Assembly (NCBI RefSeq): GCF_003732265.1
Contig: NZ_MOBK01000007.1
Location: forward strand, 282,383 to 346,382
Length of the DNA stretch: 64,000 nt
From: Pseudomonas brassicacearum
Lineage (GTDB): Bacteria; Pseudomonadota; Gammaproteobacteria; Pseudomonadales; Pseudomonadaceae
Reading direction: 5' to 3'
A program made the position numbers and the translations under genes. Positions 41,799 to 51,360 of this stretch are shown here, one piece after another. Position 1 is the first letter of the stretch. Every line of letters starts with the position of its first letter. The notes under the pieces are model-generated. The model saw only the letters and a program-made list of their open reading frames with translations, ran no database searches and was not told the DNA's origin.

Positions 41799-43199
41799 AT
41801 GACCATGAAGCATCCAGCGCGTATTGAACTCTGGGCCATCCTGCGGCTGGCGGGGCCGCTGATTGCCTCGCAGTTGGCGCACATGCTGATGGTCCTCACC
41901 GACACCTTGATGATGGCGCGCCTGAGCCCCGAAGCGTTGGCCGGCGGCGGTCTGGGTGCGGCGACGTACTCGTTCGTGTCGATTTTCTGCATCGGCGTGA
42001 TTGCGGCGGTCGGCACCTTGGTGGCGATTCGTCAGGGCGCGGGTGACATTGTCGGCGCGGCACGACTGACCCAGGCCGGATTGTGGCTGGCGTGGTTGAT
42101 GGCGCTGGTGGCCGGGTTGCTGCTGTGGAACCTCAAACCGGTGTTGCTGCTGTTCGGCCAGACCGAAACCAACGTCCACGCCGCCGGGCAGTTTCTGCTG
42201 ATCCTGCCGTTCGCCCTGCCCGGTTACTTGAGCTTCATGGCGTTGCGCGGTTTCACCAGCGCCATCGGCCGGGCGACGCCGGTGATGGTCATCAGCCTCG
42301 GCGGCACCGTGGCCAACTTCCTGCTCAACTATGCGTTGATCACGGGCATGTTCGGCCTGCCAAAAATGGGCCTGGTCGGCATCGGTCTGGTGACGGCGAT
42401 TGTCGCCAACCTGATGGCGGTGGCACTGGCGCTGCACATCCGTCGGCATCCCGCGTATGACGCCTATCCGTTGCGCCAGGGCCTGTCGCGGCCGAACCGT
42501 CAATACCTGAAAGAGCTGTGGCGCCTTGGCCTGCCAATTGGTGGCACGTACGCGGTGGAAGTCGGGCTGTTTGCGTTCGCCGCGTTGTGCATGGGCACCA
42601 TGGGCAGCACGCAACTGGCGGCGCATCAGATCGCCCTGCAGATCGTTTCGGTGGCGTTCATGATTCCGGCGGGGATGTCTTATGCGATCACCATGCGCAT
42701 CGGCCAACATTACGGCGCCGGGCAGTTACTGGATGCGCGGTTGGCCGGTCGGGTCGGTATTGCCTTCGGCGCGGCGGCAATGCTGGGGTTTGCGATGGTC
42801 TTCTGGTTCCTGCCGAATCAGTTGATCGGCCTGTTCCTGGACCACAACGATCCGGCGTTCCGCCCGGTGATTGAACTGGCTGTGAGCCTGCTGGCGGTGG
42901 CGGCGTGGTTCGAGCTGTTCGACGGCACGCAAACCATCGCCATGGGCTGCATACGCGGGCTCAAGGACGCCAAGACCACGTTCCTGGTCGGGTTGGGTTG
43001 CTATTGGCTGATTGGCGCACCGGCCGCGTGGTGGATGGCGTTCCATCTGCACTGGGGGCCGACGGGCGTCTGGTGGGGGTTGGCGCTGGGGCTGGCGTGC
43101 GCGGCGGTGAGTTTGACGTTGGCGTTTGAATGGAAGATGAAACGGATGATTCGGCAGGAGCCTCAATCCCAAGGCTTCAAGATCGCTCAGGCTGAGTGA
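41799..43199 (+). CDS. NorM-type MATE efflux pump
   Basis: An inner-membrane cation-coupled multidrug antiporter with twelve predicted helices (466 residues). The MATE repeat is visible in both halves: LAGPLIASQLAHMLMVLTDTLMMARLSPEALA near the N-terminus and LGLPIGGTYAVEVGLFAFAALCMGTMG in the second half. The start could be GTG 41796, ATG 41799 or ATG 41805; the sequence does not decide. Probably a substrate-exporting neighbour of the divergent LysR regulator. Confidence 0.9.
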   Translation: MTMKHPARIELWAILRLAGPLIASQLAHMLMVLTDTLMMARLSPEALAGGGLGAATYSFVSIFCIGVIAAVGTLVAIRQGAGDIVGAARLTQAGLWLAWLMALVAGLLLWNLKPVLLLFGQTETNVHAAGQFLLILPFALPGYLSFMALRGFTSAIGRATPVMVISLGGTVANFLLNYALITGMFGLPKMGLVGIGLVTAIVANLMAVALALHIRRHPAYDAYPLRQGLSRPNRQYLKELWRLGLPIGGTYAVEVGLFAFAALCMGTMGSTQLAAHQIALQIVSVAFMIPAGMSYAITMRIGQHYGAGQLLDARLAGRVGIAFGAAAMLGFAMVFWFLPNQLIGLFLDHNDPAFRPVIELAVSLLAVAAWFELFDGTQTIAMGCIRGLKDAKTTFLVGLGCYWLIGAPAAWWMAFHLHWGPTGVWWGLALGLACAAVSLTLAFEWKMKRMIRQEPQSQGFKIAQAE

Positions 43200-43204
43200 A
43201 ATCC

Positions 43205-43297
43205 ATGTGGGAGCGGGCTTGCTCGCGAAGGCGGCGTGTCAGTCAACAAAAATATCGACTGACACGCCGCCTTCGCGAGCAAGCCCGCTCCCACATT
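43205..43297. repeat. near-perfect long inverted repeat REPIN
   Basis: REP arms GTGGGAGCGGGCTTGCTCGC continue inward as AAGGCGGCGTGTCAGTC, complementary across a short A/T-rich loop. The stem is about 40 bp, between convergent MATE and proE genes. Confidence 0.9.
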
Positions 43298-43307
43298 TAG
43301 ATTGTGG

Positions 43308-44981
43308 TTAGTTCACGACTTCCATCATCGACTGTTGGCTGCTGCCGTAGGTCAGGTACTCAACCAATTCCGCCAACGGCAACGGCTTGCTGATCAGATA
43401 CCCCTGCACCTGATCGCAACCAAACCCGCGCAACAAATCGAGCTGTTCCACTGTTTCCAACCCTTCGGCAACCACCTCAAGATTTAGGTTGTGCGCCAGG
43501 TTGATCATCGCGTGAACCAGTTTGCGGTTCTCTTCACGTTCTTCCATACCGCCGACAAAGCTCTTGTCGACCTTGAGCAAGGCGATCGGCAGGCTGTTGA
43601 GGTGCACGAAGGACGAGAACCCGGTGCCGAAGTCATCCAGCGAGAAGCGCACGCCCAAACGTCCGAGGGCGTCCATGGTTTGCTTGACCAGATCGCTGCG
43701 GCGCATCACGGCGGTTTCGGTCAGTTCGAACTCCAGCCACTGCGCTTCGACGCCGCGTTCGGCAATCAACCGGCTCAGCGTCGAGAGCAATTGGCTGTCC
43801 TGGAACTGCCGGAATGACAGGTTGATCGCCATGTGCAGCGCCGGCAAACCCTGTTCGCGCAAGGCTTGCATGTCCCGCAACGCCCGGGAAATCACCCAGT
43901 AACCGAGCGGCACGATCAGACCGCTTTGCTCGGCCAGCGGCACGAATTCGCTCGGCGGCAGCAGGCCGCGCTCGGCATGACGCCAGCGCACCAGGGCTTC
44001 CAGGCCGACGATCTGGCCGTCAGCCATGTTCAGGCGCGGCTGGTAATGCAGTTCCAGCTCGTCACGGCGCAAAGCCCGGCGCAGCTCGCTTTCAAGGTCG
44101 GCCATGCTTCGGGCGTTGCGGTTGATGCGTTCGTTGAAGATGTGAAAGGTGCAGCCTTGGGTGCTTTTGGCTTGCTGCATGGCGATGTGTGCGTGCCACA
44201 TCAGCGGGTCGGCACCGGCCTGGGCCCGGGCGTGGGCGATGCCCAGGCTGGAACCGATCAGCAGGCTTTCGCCGTCGACCCAGTAAGGTTCGGCCAATGC
44301 TTCAGTGATGCGCTCGGCCATCCATTCGGCGCGCTGCGGCGCGCGGCGGGTATCGATCAGCAAGGCGAATTCATCGCTGCCCAGGCGCGCCAGTTGATCG
44401 CCGGCCTCAAGCTGGCTTTTCAGCCGCGCGACCACTTGCAGGATCAAGCGGTCGCCAGCCTGGTGGCCAAGGGCATCGTTGGCGTGACGGAAGTTGTCGA
44501 GGTCAAGGTGACCGAGGGCCAGGCCGCGGCCGTCGTTTTCCGCCAGACGCGCAGCCAGCAGGGTCTGGAAACCCTGGCGGTTGGCGATGCCGGTCAGCGG
44601 ATCTTGCTCAGCCAGCCGTTGCAGGGTGTTTTCCAGCAGGCCGCGCTCGCGCACATGTCGAAGGCAACGACGCAGCATCCCGGCATCGAGCAGGTCGCGC
44701 ACCAGCCAGTCACTCACACCATCGGGCGGCATCAGTGGCTCGTGTTCAAGCAAAAGCACCGTCGGCAAGCTGCAACGGCCTGGTAGCGGCTGAAGTGCAG
44801 GAACAGTCAACAACACCGCGTTGCGGTTGTCATCGAACAGACTGCTGACCGACTCCCAGCTCGGCGCGCTGATGAGCACGGCCGAGCTCCCCATCGGAGC
44901 CAGACACTCGCGCAACAACGCTGCCCACGCTGGCTCTTCGGCCAGTAGCAGCAAACGCAAGGGTTCGACAGGCGTAGACAA
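43308..44981 (-). CDS. proE: ProE-like cyclic-di-GMP phosphodiesterase (degenerate GGDEF + EAL)
   Basis: A 557-residue protein. Residues 1-115 resemble a receiver domain. The GGDEF-like domain has GSDEF at 201-205 (second Gly lost), so cyclase activity is doubtful. The EAL domain starts at EAL 328-330 with intact downstream motifs ELTETAVM, LDDFGTGFSS and KVDKSFV, so it should hydrolyse c-di-GMP. By position between the MATE pump and rep it is the orthologue of P. aeruginosa ProE, a phosphodiesterase affecting exopolysaccharide and biofilm. Confidence 0.88.
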   Translation of the reverse strand: MSTPVEPLRLLLLAEEPAWAALLRECLAPMGSSAVLISAPSWESVSSLFDDNRNAVLLTVPALQPLPGRCSLPTVLLLEHEPLMPPDGVSDWLVRDLLDAGMLRRCLRHVRERGLLENTLQRLAEQDPLTGIANRQGFQTLLAARLAENDGRGLALGHLDLDNFRHANDALGHQAGDRLILQVVARLKSQLEAGDQLARLGSDEFALLIDTRRAPQRAEWMAERITEALAEPYWVDGESLLIGSSLGIAHARAQAGADPLMWHAHIAMQQAKSTQGCTFHIFNERINRNARSMADLESELRRALRRDELELHYQPRLNMADGQIVGLEALVRWRHAERGLLPPSEFVPLAEQSGLIVPLGYWVISRALRDMQALREQGLPALHMAINLSFRQFQDSQLLSTLSRLIAERGVEAQWLEFELTETAVMRRSDLVKQTMDALGRLGVRFSLDDFGTGFSSFVHLNSLPIALLKVDKSFVGGMEEREENRKLVHAMINLAHNLNLEVVAEGLETVEQLDLLRGFGCDQVQGYLISKPLPLAELVEYLTYGSSQQSMMEVVN

Positions 44982-45244
44982 GCTAGCTCCCTAGACTCTG
45001 CAAAGATGGAGGCGGCAGGCATTATGCCGCGCCAGTCACCAATGACCAAATGACATCAGTTGTCAAACGTGACTTTGTGTCAGGAATACGAACATTAGCC
45101 GCACATTCACCGCGCATCCTGCTTGAAAGTAACAAAACCGGCAATTGGAGAAAGCGTGTTACGTCACAAGTCGGACAGAGCAGCACAATTCGCTGAGCCT
45201 GTTAAAATGCCGGCCCATTTCATAAATGACTCCCTGAATTCCGT

Positions 45245-47254
45245 ATGTCCCGACTCAATCCCCGGCAGCAAGAAGCCGTGAGCTACGTCGGCGGCCCTCT
45301 TCTGGTGCTCGCCGGCGCAGGCTCCGGCAAGACCAGTGTGATCACGCGAAAGATCGCGCACCTGATCCAGAATTGCGGCATCCGCGCCCAGTACATCGTC
45401 GCCATGACCTTTACCAACAAGGCCGCGCGCGAGATGAAGGAACGGGTCGGCACCCTGCTCAAGGGCGGTGAAGGCCGTGGCCTGACGGTGTGCACCTTCC
45501 ACAACCTGGGGCTGAACATCATCCGCAAGGAACACGTGCGGCTGGGCTACAAACCGGGCTTCTCGATTTTTGACGAGACCGACGTCAAAGCCTTGATGAC
45601 CGACATCATGCAGAAGGAATACGCGGGCGACGACGGCGTCGACGAGATCAAGAACATGATCGGCTCGTGGAAAAACGACCTGATCCTGCCCGCCGAAGCC
45701 CTGGAAAACGCGCGCAACCCCAAGGAACAGACCGCCGCCATCGTCTACACCCACTACCAGCGCACGCTCAAGGCGTTCAACGCGGTGGACTTTGACGACC
45801 TGATCCTGCTGCCGGTGAAGCTGTTCCAGGAACACGCCGACATCCTTGAAAAGTGGCAGAACAAAGTCCGCTACCTGCTGGTGGACGAATACCAGGACAC
45901 CAACGCCAGCCAGTATTTGCTGGTGAAACTGCTGATCGGCACGCGCAACCAGTTCACCGTGGTTGGCGACGATGACCAGTCGATCTACGCCTGGCGCGGT
46001 GCGCGCCCGGAAAACCTGATGTTGCTCAAGGATGATTACCCGTCCTTGAAAGTGGTGATGCTGGAGCAGAACTACCGCTCCACCAGCCGCATCCTGCGTT
46101 GCGCCAACGTGCTGATCTCGAACAACCCGCACGAATTCGAAAAGCAGCTGTGGAGCGAGATGGGCCACGGCGACGAGATCCGCGTGATCCGCTGCCGCAA
46201 CGAAGACGCCGAAGCCGAGCGCGTGGCCGTCGAATTGCTGACCCTGCACCTGCGCACTGACCGGCCGTACAGCGATTTCGCGATCCTGTATCGCGGTAAC
46301 TATCAGGCCAAGCTGATCGAGCTGAAGCTGCAACACCACCAGATTCCGTATCGCCTGTCCGGCGGCAACAGCTTTTTCGGGCGTCAGGAAGTGAAAGACC
46401 TGATGGCCTACTTCCGCCTGATCGTGAACCCGGACGACGACAACGCCTTCCTGCGGGTGATCAACGTTCCGCGCCGGGAAATCGGCTCGACCACCCTGGA
46501 AAAGCTTGGCAACTACGCCACCGAACGCAAAATCTCGATGTACGCCGCGACCGACGAAATCGGTTTGGGCGAGCATCTGGACACGCGCTTCACCGATCGC
46601 CTGTCGCGCTTCAAGCGCTTCATGGACAAGGTGCGCGAGCAGTGCTCTGGCGAAGACCCGATCTCGGCGCTGCGCAGCATGGTCATGGACATCGACTACG
46701 AGAACTGGCTGCGCACCAACAGCTCCAGTGACAAGGCCGCCGATTACCGCATGGGCAACGTCTGGTTCTTGATCGAGGCGTTGAAAAATACGCTGGAGAA
46801 AGACGAAGAAGGCGAGATGACCGTCGAGGATGCCATCGGCAAACTCGTGCTGCGCGACATGCTGGAACGTCAGCAGGAAGAGGAAGACGGCGCTGAAGGT
46901 GTGCAGATGATGACGCTGCACGCCTCCAAAGGCCTGGAATTCCCTTACGTGTTCATCATGGGCATGGAAGAGGAAATCCTCCCGCACCGTTCCAGCATCG
47001 AAGCCGACACCATCGAAGAAGAACGCCGCCTGGCCTACGTCGGCATTACCCGCGCGCGCCAGACCCTGGCCTTCACCTTCGCCGCCAAGCGCAAGCAGTA
47101 CGGCGAGATCATCGATTGCGCGCCGAGCCGCTTCCTCGATGAGCTGCCGCCGGACGATCTGGCGTGGGAAGGCAACGACGACACGCCGGTTGAAGTAAAA
47201 GCCGTTCGCGGAAATACCGCATTGGCGGATATACGCGCGATGTTAAAGCGCTAG
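45245..47254 (+). CDS. rep: ATP-dependent DNA helicase Rep
   Basis: A superfamily 1A 3'-5' helicase that clears proteins ahead of the replisome and supports fork restart. The 669-residue protein carries Q motif LNPRQQEAV, Walker A GAGSGKT (24-30), motif II LLVDEYQDTN near 215-224, motif III GDDDQSIYAWRGA, motif V LHASKGLEFPYVF and motif VI AYVGITRARQ near 595. Size and motif details, for example DVKALM, separate it from UvrD (about 720 residues). The start at 45245 lacks a strong ribosome-binding site but matches the family. Followed by xpt on the same strand. Confidence 0.95.
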   Translation: MSRLNPRQQEAVSYVGGPLLVLAGAGSGKTSVITRKIAHLIQNCGIRAQYIVAMTFTNKAAREMKERVGTLLKGGEGRGLTVCTFHNLGLNIIRKEHVRLGYKPGFSIFDETDVKALMTDIMQKEYAGDDGVDEIKNMIGSWKNDLILPAEALENARNPKEQTAAIVYTHYQRTLKAFNAVDFDDLILLPVKLFQEHADILEKWQNKVRYLLVDEYQDTNASQYLLVKLLIGTRNQFTVVGDDDQSIYAWRGARPENLMLLKDDYPSLKVVMLEQNYRSTSRILRCANVLISNNPHEFEKQLWSEMGHGDEIRVIRCRNEDAEAERVAVELLTLHLRTDRPYSDFAILYRGNYQAKLIELKLQHHQIPYRLSGGNSFFGRQEVKDLMAYFRLIVNPDDDNAFLRVINVPRREIGSTTLEKLGNYATERKISMYAATDEIGLGEHLDTRFTDRLSRFKRFMDKVREQCSGEDPISALRSMVMDIDYENWLRTNSSSDKAADYRMGNVWFLIEALKNTLEKDEEGEMTVEDAIGKLVLRDMLERQQEEEDGAEGVQMMTLHASKGLEFPYVFIMGMEEEILPHRSSIEADTIEEERRLAYVGITRARQTLAFTFAAKRKQYGEIIDCAPSRFLDELPPDDLAWEGNDDTPVEVKAVRGNTALADIRAMLKR

Positions 47255-47323
47255 AATTGCCTACTTTTTAACCAAACACTTTTTACAAACTAGGCGCATT
47301 TGGCGCCAGTAGAGGAAAGCTTC

Positions 47324-47896
47324 ATGGAAGCACTGCACCAGAAAATCCGCGAACAAGGCATCGTGCTTTCCGATCAGGTCCTGAAGGTCGACGCCTTCTT
47401 GAACCACCAGATCGACCCGGCCCTGATGAAGCTGATCGGCGACGAATTCGCCGCACTGTTCAAGGATTCGGGCATCACCAAGATCGTCACCATCGAAGCC
47501 TCGGGCATCGCCCCGGCGATCATGACCGGTCTGAACCTCGGCGTGCCGGTGATCTTCGCCCGCAAGCAACAGTCCCTGACCCTGACCGAAAACCTGCTGT
47601 CGGCGACCGTTTACTCGTTCACCAAGAAGACCGAAAGCACCGTGGCGATCTCCCCGCGCCACCTGACCAGCAGCGACCGCGTGCTGATCATCGATGACTT
47701 CCTGGCCAACGGTAAGGCCTCGCAAGCGCTGATCTCGATCATCAAACAGGCCGGCGCCACCGTGGCGGGCCTGGGGATCGTGATCGAGAAGTCGTTCCAG
47801 GGTGGTCGTGCCGAACTGGATGCACAGGGTTATCGCGTGGAATCCCTCGCTCGCGTGCAATCGCTGAAGGATGGCGTTGTCACCTTCATCGAATAG
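47324..47896 (+). CDS. xpt: xanthine phosphoribosyltransferase
   Basis: Salvages xanthine (and guanine poorly) to XMP using PRPP. In the 190-residue protein the PRPP-binding loop is RVLIIDDFLANGKAS (about 126-140), preceded by GVPVIFARKQQSLTL. The start ATG at 47324 follows AGAGGAAAGCTTC; an upstream in-frame codon at 47300 precedes this RBS and is not favoured. No purine riboswitch is apparent in the 69 bases between rep and xpt. Confidence 0.94.
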   Translation: MEALHQKIREQGIVLSDQVLKVDAFLNHQIDPALMKLIGDEFAALFKDSGITKIVTIEASGIAPAIMTGLNLGVPVIFARKQQSLTLTENLLSATVYSFTKKTESTVAISPRHLTSSDRVLIIDDFLANGKASQALISIIKQAGATVAGLGIVIEKSFQGGRAELDAQGYRVESLARVQSLKDGVVTFIE

Positions 47897-47917
47897 CCAG
47901 CAGCATCGCATTTCCCC

Positions 47918-48006
47918 TGTGGGAGCCAGCCTGCTGGCGATGGCGTCGTGTCAGTCAAAATCTTCATGACTGACAGACAGCCATCGCCAGCAGGCTGGCT
48001 CCCACA
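47918..48006. repeat. REP pair (REPIN), GTGGGAGCCAGCCTGCTGGC family
   Basis: Inverted units of a third REP family (GTGGGAGCCAGCCTGCTGGC) lie between the convergent xpt and CoA-transferase genes. The inner arms ATGGC/GCCAT and GTCAGTCA/TGACTGAC also pair. Confidence 0.85.
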
Positions 48007-48025
48007 GTTGTTTTGGGGCGGGCTG

Positions 48026-49948
48026 TTATTGTGTGGTGGCTTTCAGGCCGGTGAGTAGCAGGCGCTGGAACAAGTCTTCCTTCAACCCGTCCGTGCTGAT
48101 CAGTTGCATCCGCTCCAGATGCTCGGGAAACATCGATGCCTCGGGCGCATCCAGCGCTGCTTTGCCCAATTCCAGAATCTCCGTCAGCTTGAACTTGCTC
48201 TTCAGCCAGTTCAGCGCCCGCAACACGTCGCGCTCCACCTCGGTGAAATCGCAGCCCAGCGGATATTCCGGAAACAGGTTCGGATGCCGCGCCTGAATCG
48301 CCTGTAATCGTTCCGGGCTGTTGTCGGCGAAGCGTGGGTCGATGCGGAAGTCTTTCGGCAGCTTGCCCACGCTCTGTGCCTGCTGGATCAACCCGGACTG
48401 GAACCGCGAATCGCTGATGTTCAGCAACGCCTCGATGACGGCCGCATCGGTCTTGCCGCGCAAGTCGGCGATGCCGTATTCGGTGACCACGATGTCGCGC
48501 AAATGCCGTGGGATCGTGCAGTGACCGTACTGCCAGACGATGTTCGAGTTGACCTCCCCGCCCGCCTCGCGCCAGCTGCGCAGCAGCAGCACCGAACGCG
48601 CGCCCTCCAGCGCATGGCCCTGGGCAACGAAGTTGTATTGCCCGCCCACGCCGCTCAGCACGCGTCCGTCTTCGAGCTGATCGGCCACACCGGCACCGAG
48701 CAGGGTCATGGTGAACACGGTGTTGATGAACCGCGCATCCAGACGCTGCAAACGCTTGAGCTCTTCCTGCCCGTACAGCTCGTTGATGTAGCTGATGCGG
48801 GTCATGTTGAATTCAAGACGCTTGCTTTGCGGCAACTCGCGCAGACGCTCGTAGAAACTGCGCGGCCCGAGGAAGAAACCGCCGTGCACCGAGATGCCGT
48901 CGGTTTGCGCGGCTTCGTCGAGGGTGCCGGCATTCGCCTGTTGTTGAGTCGGTACATCGGGATAAACCTTGCGCCGCACGATCCCGGCATCGGCCAGCAC
49001 CAGCAAGCCGTTGACGAACATTTCGCTGCAACCGTACAGGCCTTTGGCGAACGGCTCGACACCGCCTTCGCGGTCAATCAACTGTGCCCACTGGCTCAAA
49101 TTCACGTCCGCCAGCAAAGCCTTGTAACCGCCATTGTCGGCTTGCCGCGCCAGCAACGCCGCCGTCAGCGCATCGCCCATGGAGCCGATGCCGATCTGCA
49201 ACGTACCGCCGTCGCGGACCAGCGTGCTGGCGTGCAGGCCGATGAAGTGATCCTGGAAACCGACCGGCATGTTCGGCGTCGAGAACAATGTGCTGTCGTC
49301 CTTTTCATCGATCAGCAAATCGAAGGTGTCGATGCCGATTTCCGCATCGCCCGGCATGTAGGGCAAGTCGTTGTGTACCTGACCCACCAACAGGATCGTC
49401 TCCCCCGCCGCCCGGCGTTTGGCGATCATCGGGAACAGGTCGAGGGTGATGTCCGGGTTGCAACTCAGGCTCAGGCGATCGGGATGTTCGGAGTGGCTCG
49501 CTACCAATTGCGCGACCAGGTTCAAACCGGCGGCATTGATATCCCGCGCGGCATGGCTGTAGTTGCTGCTGACGTAATCCTGCTGGGCCGATGCGCTATG
49601 CAGCAAGCTGCCCGGCTGCATGAAGAACTGCTGGATGTGGATGTTCGGCGGCAGGTTGTCACGTTGCAGTTCGGCGAGGAAAGCCAGTTCCGGGTAGTCG
49701 CCAAACACGCGTTCGATGAAGGGTTCGAGAAAGCGCTTCTGCAAACCGTCGCCCAATGACGGACGGCCCAGGCACAGGGCGGTGTAGATCGTCAGCTGCC
49801 GCTGCGGCAGTTGCGCGATGCGCCGGTACAGCGCGTTGACGAAATGGTTGGGTTTGCCCAGGCCAAGGGGCAAGCCCATGTGAATGTGCGCCGGCAACCG
49901 CGCCAACACGTCATCGACCGCTTGCTCGATAGAACACAGCTGCACCAT
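48026..49948 (-). CDS. acetyl-CoA hydrolase/transferase family protein (large form)
   Basis: A 640-residue member of the acetyl-CoA hydrolase / succinate CoA-transferase family, longer than the common form of about 500. Family marks are DGGTLQIGIGSMGDALTAAL (about 265-284), the GVGGQYNFVAQGHAL loop with the substrate-site glycine repeats near 465, and HLRDIVVTEYGIADLRGK near 505-522. It probably transfers CoA between small acyl groups (acetate, propionate, succinate). The ATG at 49948 has GGAGG upstream. Monocistronic. The substrate is not predictable. Confidence 0.88.
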   Translation of the reverse strand: MVQLCSIEQAVDDVLARLPAHIHMGLPLGLGKPNHFVNALYRRIAQLPQRQLTIYTALCLGRPSLGDGLQKRFLEPFIERVFGDYPELAFLAELQRDNLPPNIHIQQFFMQPGSLLHSASAQQDYVSSNYSHAARDINAAGLNLVAQLVASHSEHPDRLSLSCNPDITLDLFPMIAKRRAAGETILLVGQVHNDLPYMPGDAEIGIDTFDLLIDEKDDSTLFSTPNMPVGFQDHFIGLHASTLVRDGGTLQIGIGSMGDALTAALLARQADNGGYKALLADVNLSQWAQLIDREGGVEPFAKGLYGCSEMFVNGLLVLADAGIVRRKVYPDVPTQQQANAGTLDEAAQTDGISVHGGFFLGPRSFYERLRELPQSKRLEFNMTRISYINELYGQEELKRLQRLDARFINTVFTMTLLGAGVADQLEDGRVLSGVGGQYNFVAQGHALEGARSVLLLRSWREAGGEVNSNIVWQYGHCTIPRHLRDIVVTEYGIADLRGKTDAAVIEALLNISDSRFQSGLIQQAQSVGKLPKDFRIDPRFADNSPERLQAIQARHPNLFPEYPLGCDFTEVERDVLRALNWLKSKFKLTEILELGKAALDAPEASMFPEHLERMQLISTDGLKEDLFQRLLLTGLKATTQ

Positions 49949-50036
49949 CTGATCCTCCCTTACATTCCGTGAATCGGGGTTGGACCGAGCTTGCCGGGTC
50001 TTTGCTGCAATGAATAGCCTCCCGCACAAATCGCAG

Positions 50037-50067
50037 GCACAAAAAAACCGCTCGAAAGCGGTTTTTT
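50037..50067 (-). terminator. intrinsic terminator of cycB
   Basis: AAACCGCT and AGCGGTTT form a stem around CGAA-like loop bases, with an A tract on the left that reads as a T-run on the minus strand, 16 bases after the cytochrome gene. Confidence 0.85.
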
Positions 50068-50083
50068 CGCTGAAGGTGCGGGC

Positions 50084-50512
50084 TTATTTCAGGCCGGACA
50101 TCTTCTGGATCGCGCCTTTGAGCTCGGCGTCCGCACAATCGGCGCAGGTGCCTTTTGGCGGCATAGAGTTGATACCAGAGATCGCCTTCGCGAGCAGCCC
50201 GTCCACACCACCTTCTTTCTTGGCACGCTCGCCCCAAGCGGCTGCATCACCGATTTTCGGCGCGCCCAACAGGCCAGTGCCATGACAAGCGTTGCAATGT
50301 TTGGCAATCACTTCGTCCGGGGTCTTGGCACCGCCGCCACCGCCAGCAGAGGCAGCAACTTCCATCCCCTTGCACTCTTTGCCCTGTACACAGACCTGAC
50401 CGACCGGTTCAAGGCGTTTGGCAATATCGTCGTTCGTCGCAGCTTGAGCGCTGACAGCCCATAGGGCCAATACGGTTGCTGGTACAGCCAGCATTTTCAT
50501 AATTAGATTCAC
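50084..50512 (-). CDS. cycB: cytochrome c5 family protein
   Basis: A 142-residue periplasmic monohaem cytochrome with a signal peptide (about residues 1-24, ending SAQA). The haem motif is CNACH (C73, C76, H77), with the axial methionine in INSMPPKG. An extra cysteine pair C-A-D-C near the C-terminus is the disulfide typical of cytochromes c5. The GTG at 50512 has GAGGGTG just upstream and is preferred to the ATG at 50500. Synteny with P. aeruginosa cycB is conserved. Role: electron carrier for terminal oxidases. Confidence 0.92.
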   Translation of the reverse strand: MNLIMKMLAVPATVLALWAVSAQAATNDDIAKRLEPVGQVCVQGKECKGMEVAASAGGGGGAKTPDEVIAKHCNACHGTGLLGAPKIGDAAAWGERAKKEGGVDGLLAKAISGINSMPPKGTCADCADAELKGAIQKMSGLK

Positions 50513-50683
50513 GCGTTCACCCTCAATGGTGGCTAGTCACGCCTACGGCCACGGTTCGCAGGCGGGCGCAAGTATAGCGGTAAGCCCGCCACACTGAAAC
50601 AACCCCAAAGTCGAAGGGGTCTTACACGGTGACGGAAAAACAGCCTGGGTGCCTCGACCTGATAGGCAGGGCGCCTTCTTTAC

Positions 50684-51232
50684 TTAGAAATTCGCCGGTG
50701 TCGCTGCGCTGATTAGTCGCGCCGGCGCATCGAACGGATTTCGGAAACGGTGCGGCTTGGTACTTTCAAAGTAGTAGCTATCGCCGGCTTCGAGCACAAA
50801 AGTTTCCAGCCCGACCACCAGCTCCAGTCGACCTTCCACCAAAATGCCGGTTTCCTCGCCCTCATGGGTGAGCATCTCGTCACCGGTGTCGGCGCCTGGC
50901 GGGTAGATTTCATTGAGAAAGGCGATAGCCCGGCTCGGGTGTGCCCGACCGACCAGTTTCATGGTCACGGCGCCATCGGAAATATCGATCAGCTCGTTGG
51001 CTTTGTAGACGATCTGCGTCGGCTTTTCCTGCAGGATTTCTTCAGAAAAGAACTCGACCATGGACATGGGAATCCCGCCCAGTACTTTGCGCAGCGAACT
51101 GATCGAGGGGCTGACGCTGTTCTTCTCGATCATCGAAATCGTGCTGTTGGTGACACCCGCGCGCTTGGCGAGCTCACGCTGCGAAAGGCCTTTGAGCTTA
51201 CGGATGGATTGCAGTCGTTCACCGACGTCCAA
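50684..51232 (-). CDS. pauR: PauR-like XRE/cupin transcriptional regulator
   Basis: A regulator with an N-terminal XRE helix-turn-helix (LKGLSQRELAKRAGVTNSTI, from about residue 13) and a C-terminal cupin (about 105-178, containing GEETGILVEGRLELVVG). It matches PauR/PuuR-type repressors of polyamine catabolism. The start is placed at TTG 51232 because GGAGG (51241-51245) lies eight bases upstream; an in-frame TTG at 51247 would have its own codons on top of that RBS. Probable targets are the pau and kauB genes nearby. Confidence 0.88.
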   Translation of the reverse strand: MDVGERLQSIRKLKGLSQRELAKRAGVTNSTISMIEKNSVSPSISSLRKVLGGIPMSMVEFFSEEILQEKPTQIVYKANELIDISDGAVTMKLVGRAHPSRAIAFLNEIYPPGADTGDEMLTHEGEETGILVEGRLELVVGLETFVLEAGDSYYFESTKPHRFRNPFDAPARLISAATPANF

Positions 51233-51360
51233 TGCTTGCGCCTCCAAGGATTCAGGTTGTTGGAATATTGAGCGTTATCATGGCGACAGCGTTCAGTATT
51301 TACAACACTTGGACCTGAATCCCGTGGGGCGAGGCGACTTTCGGTGTGGCCCGCTGACTG

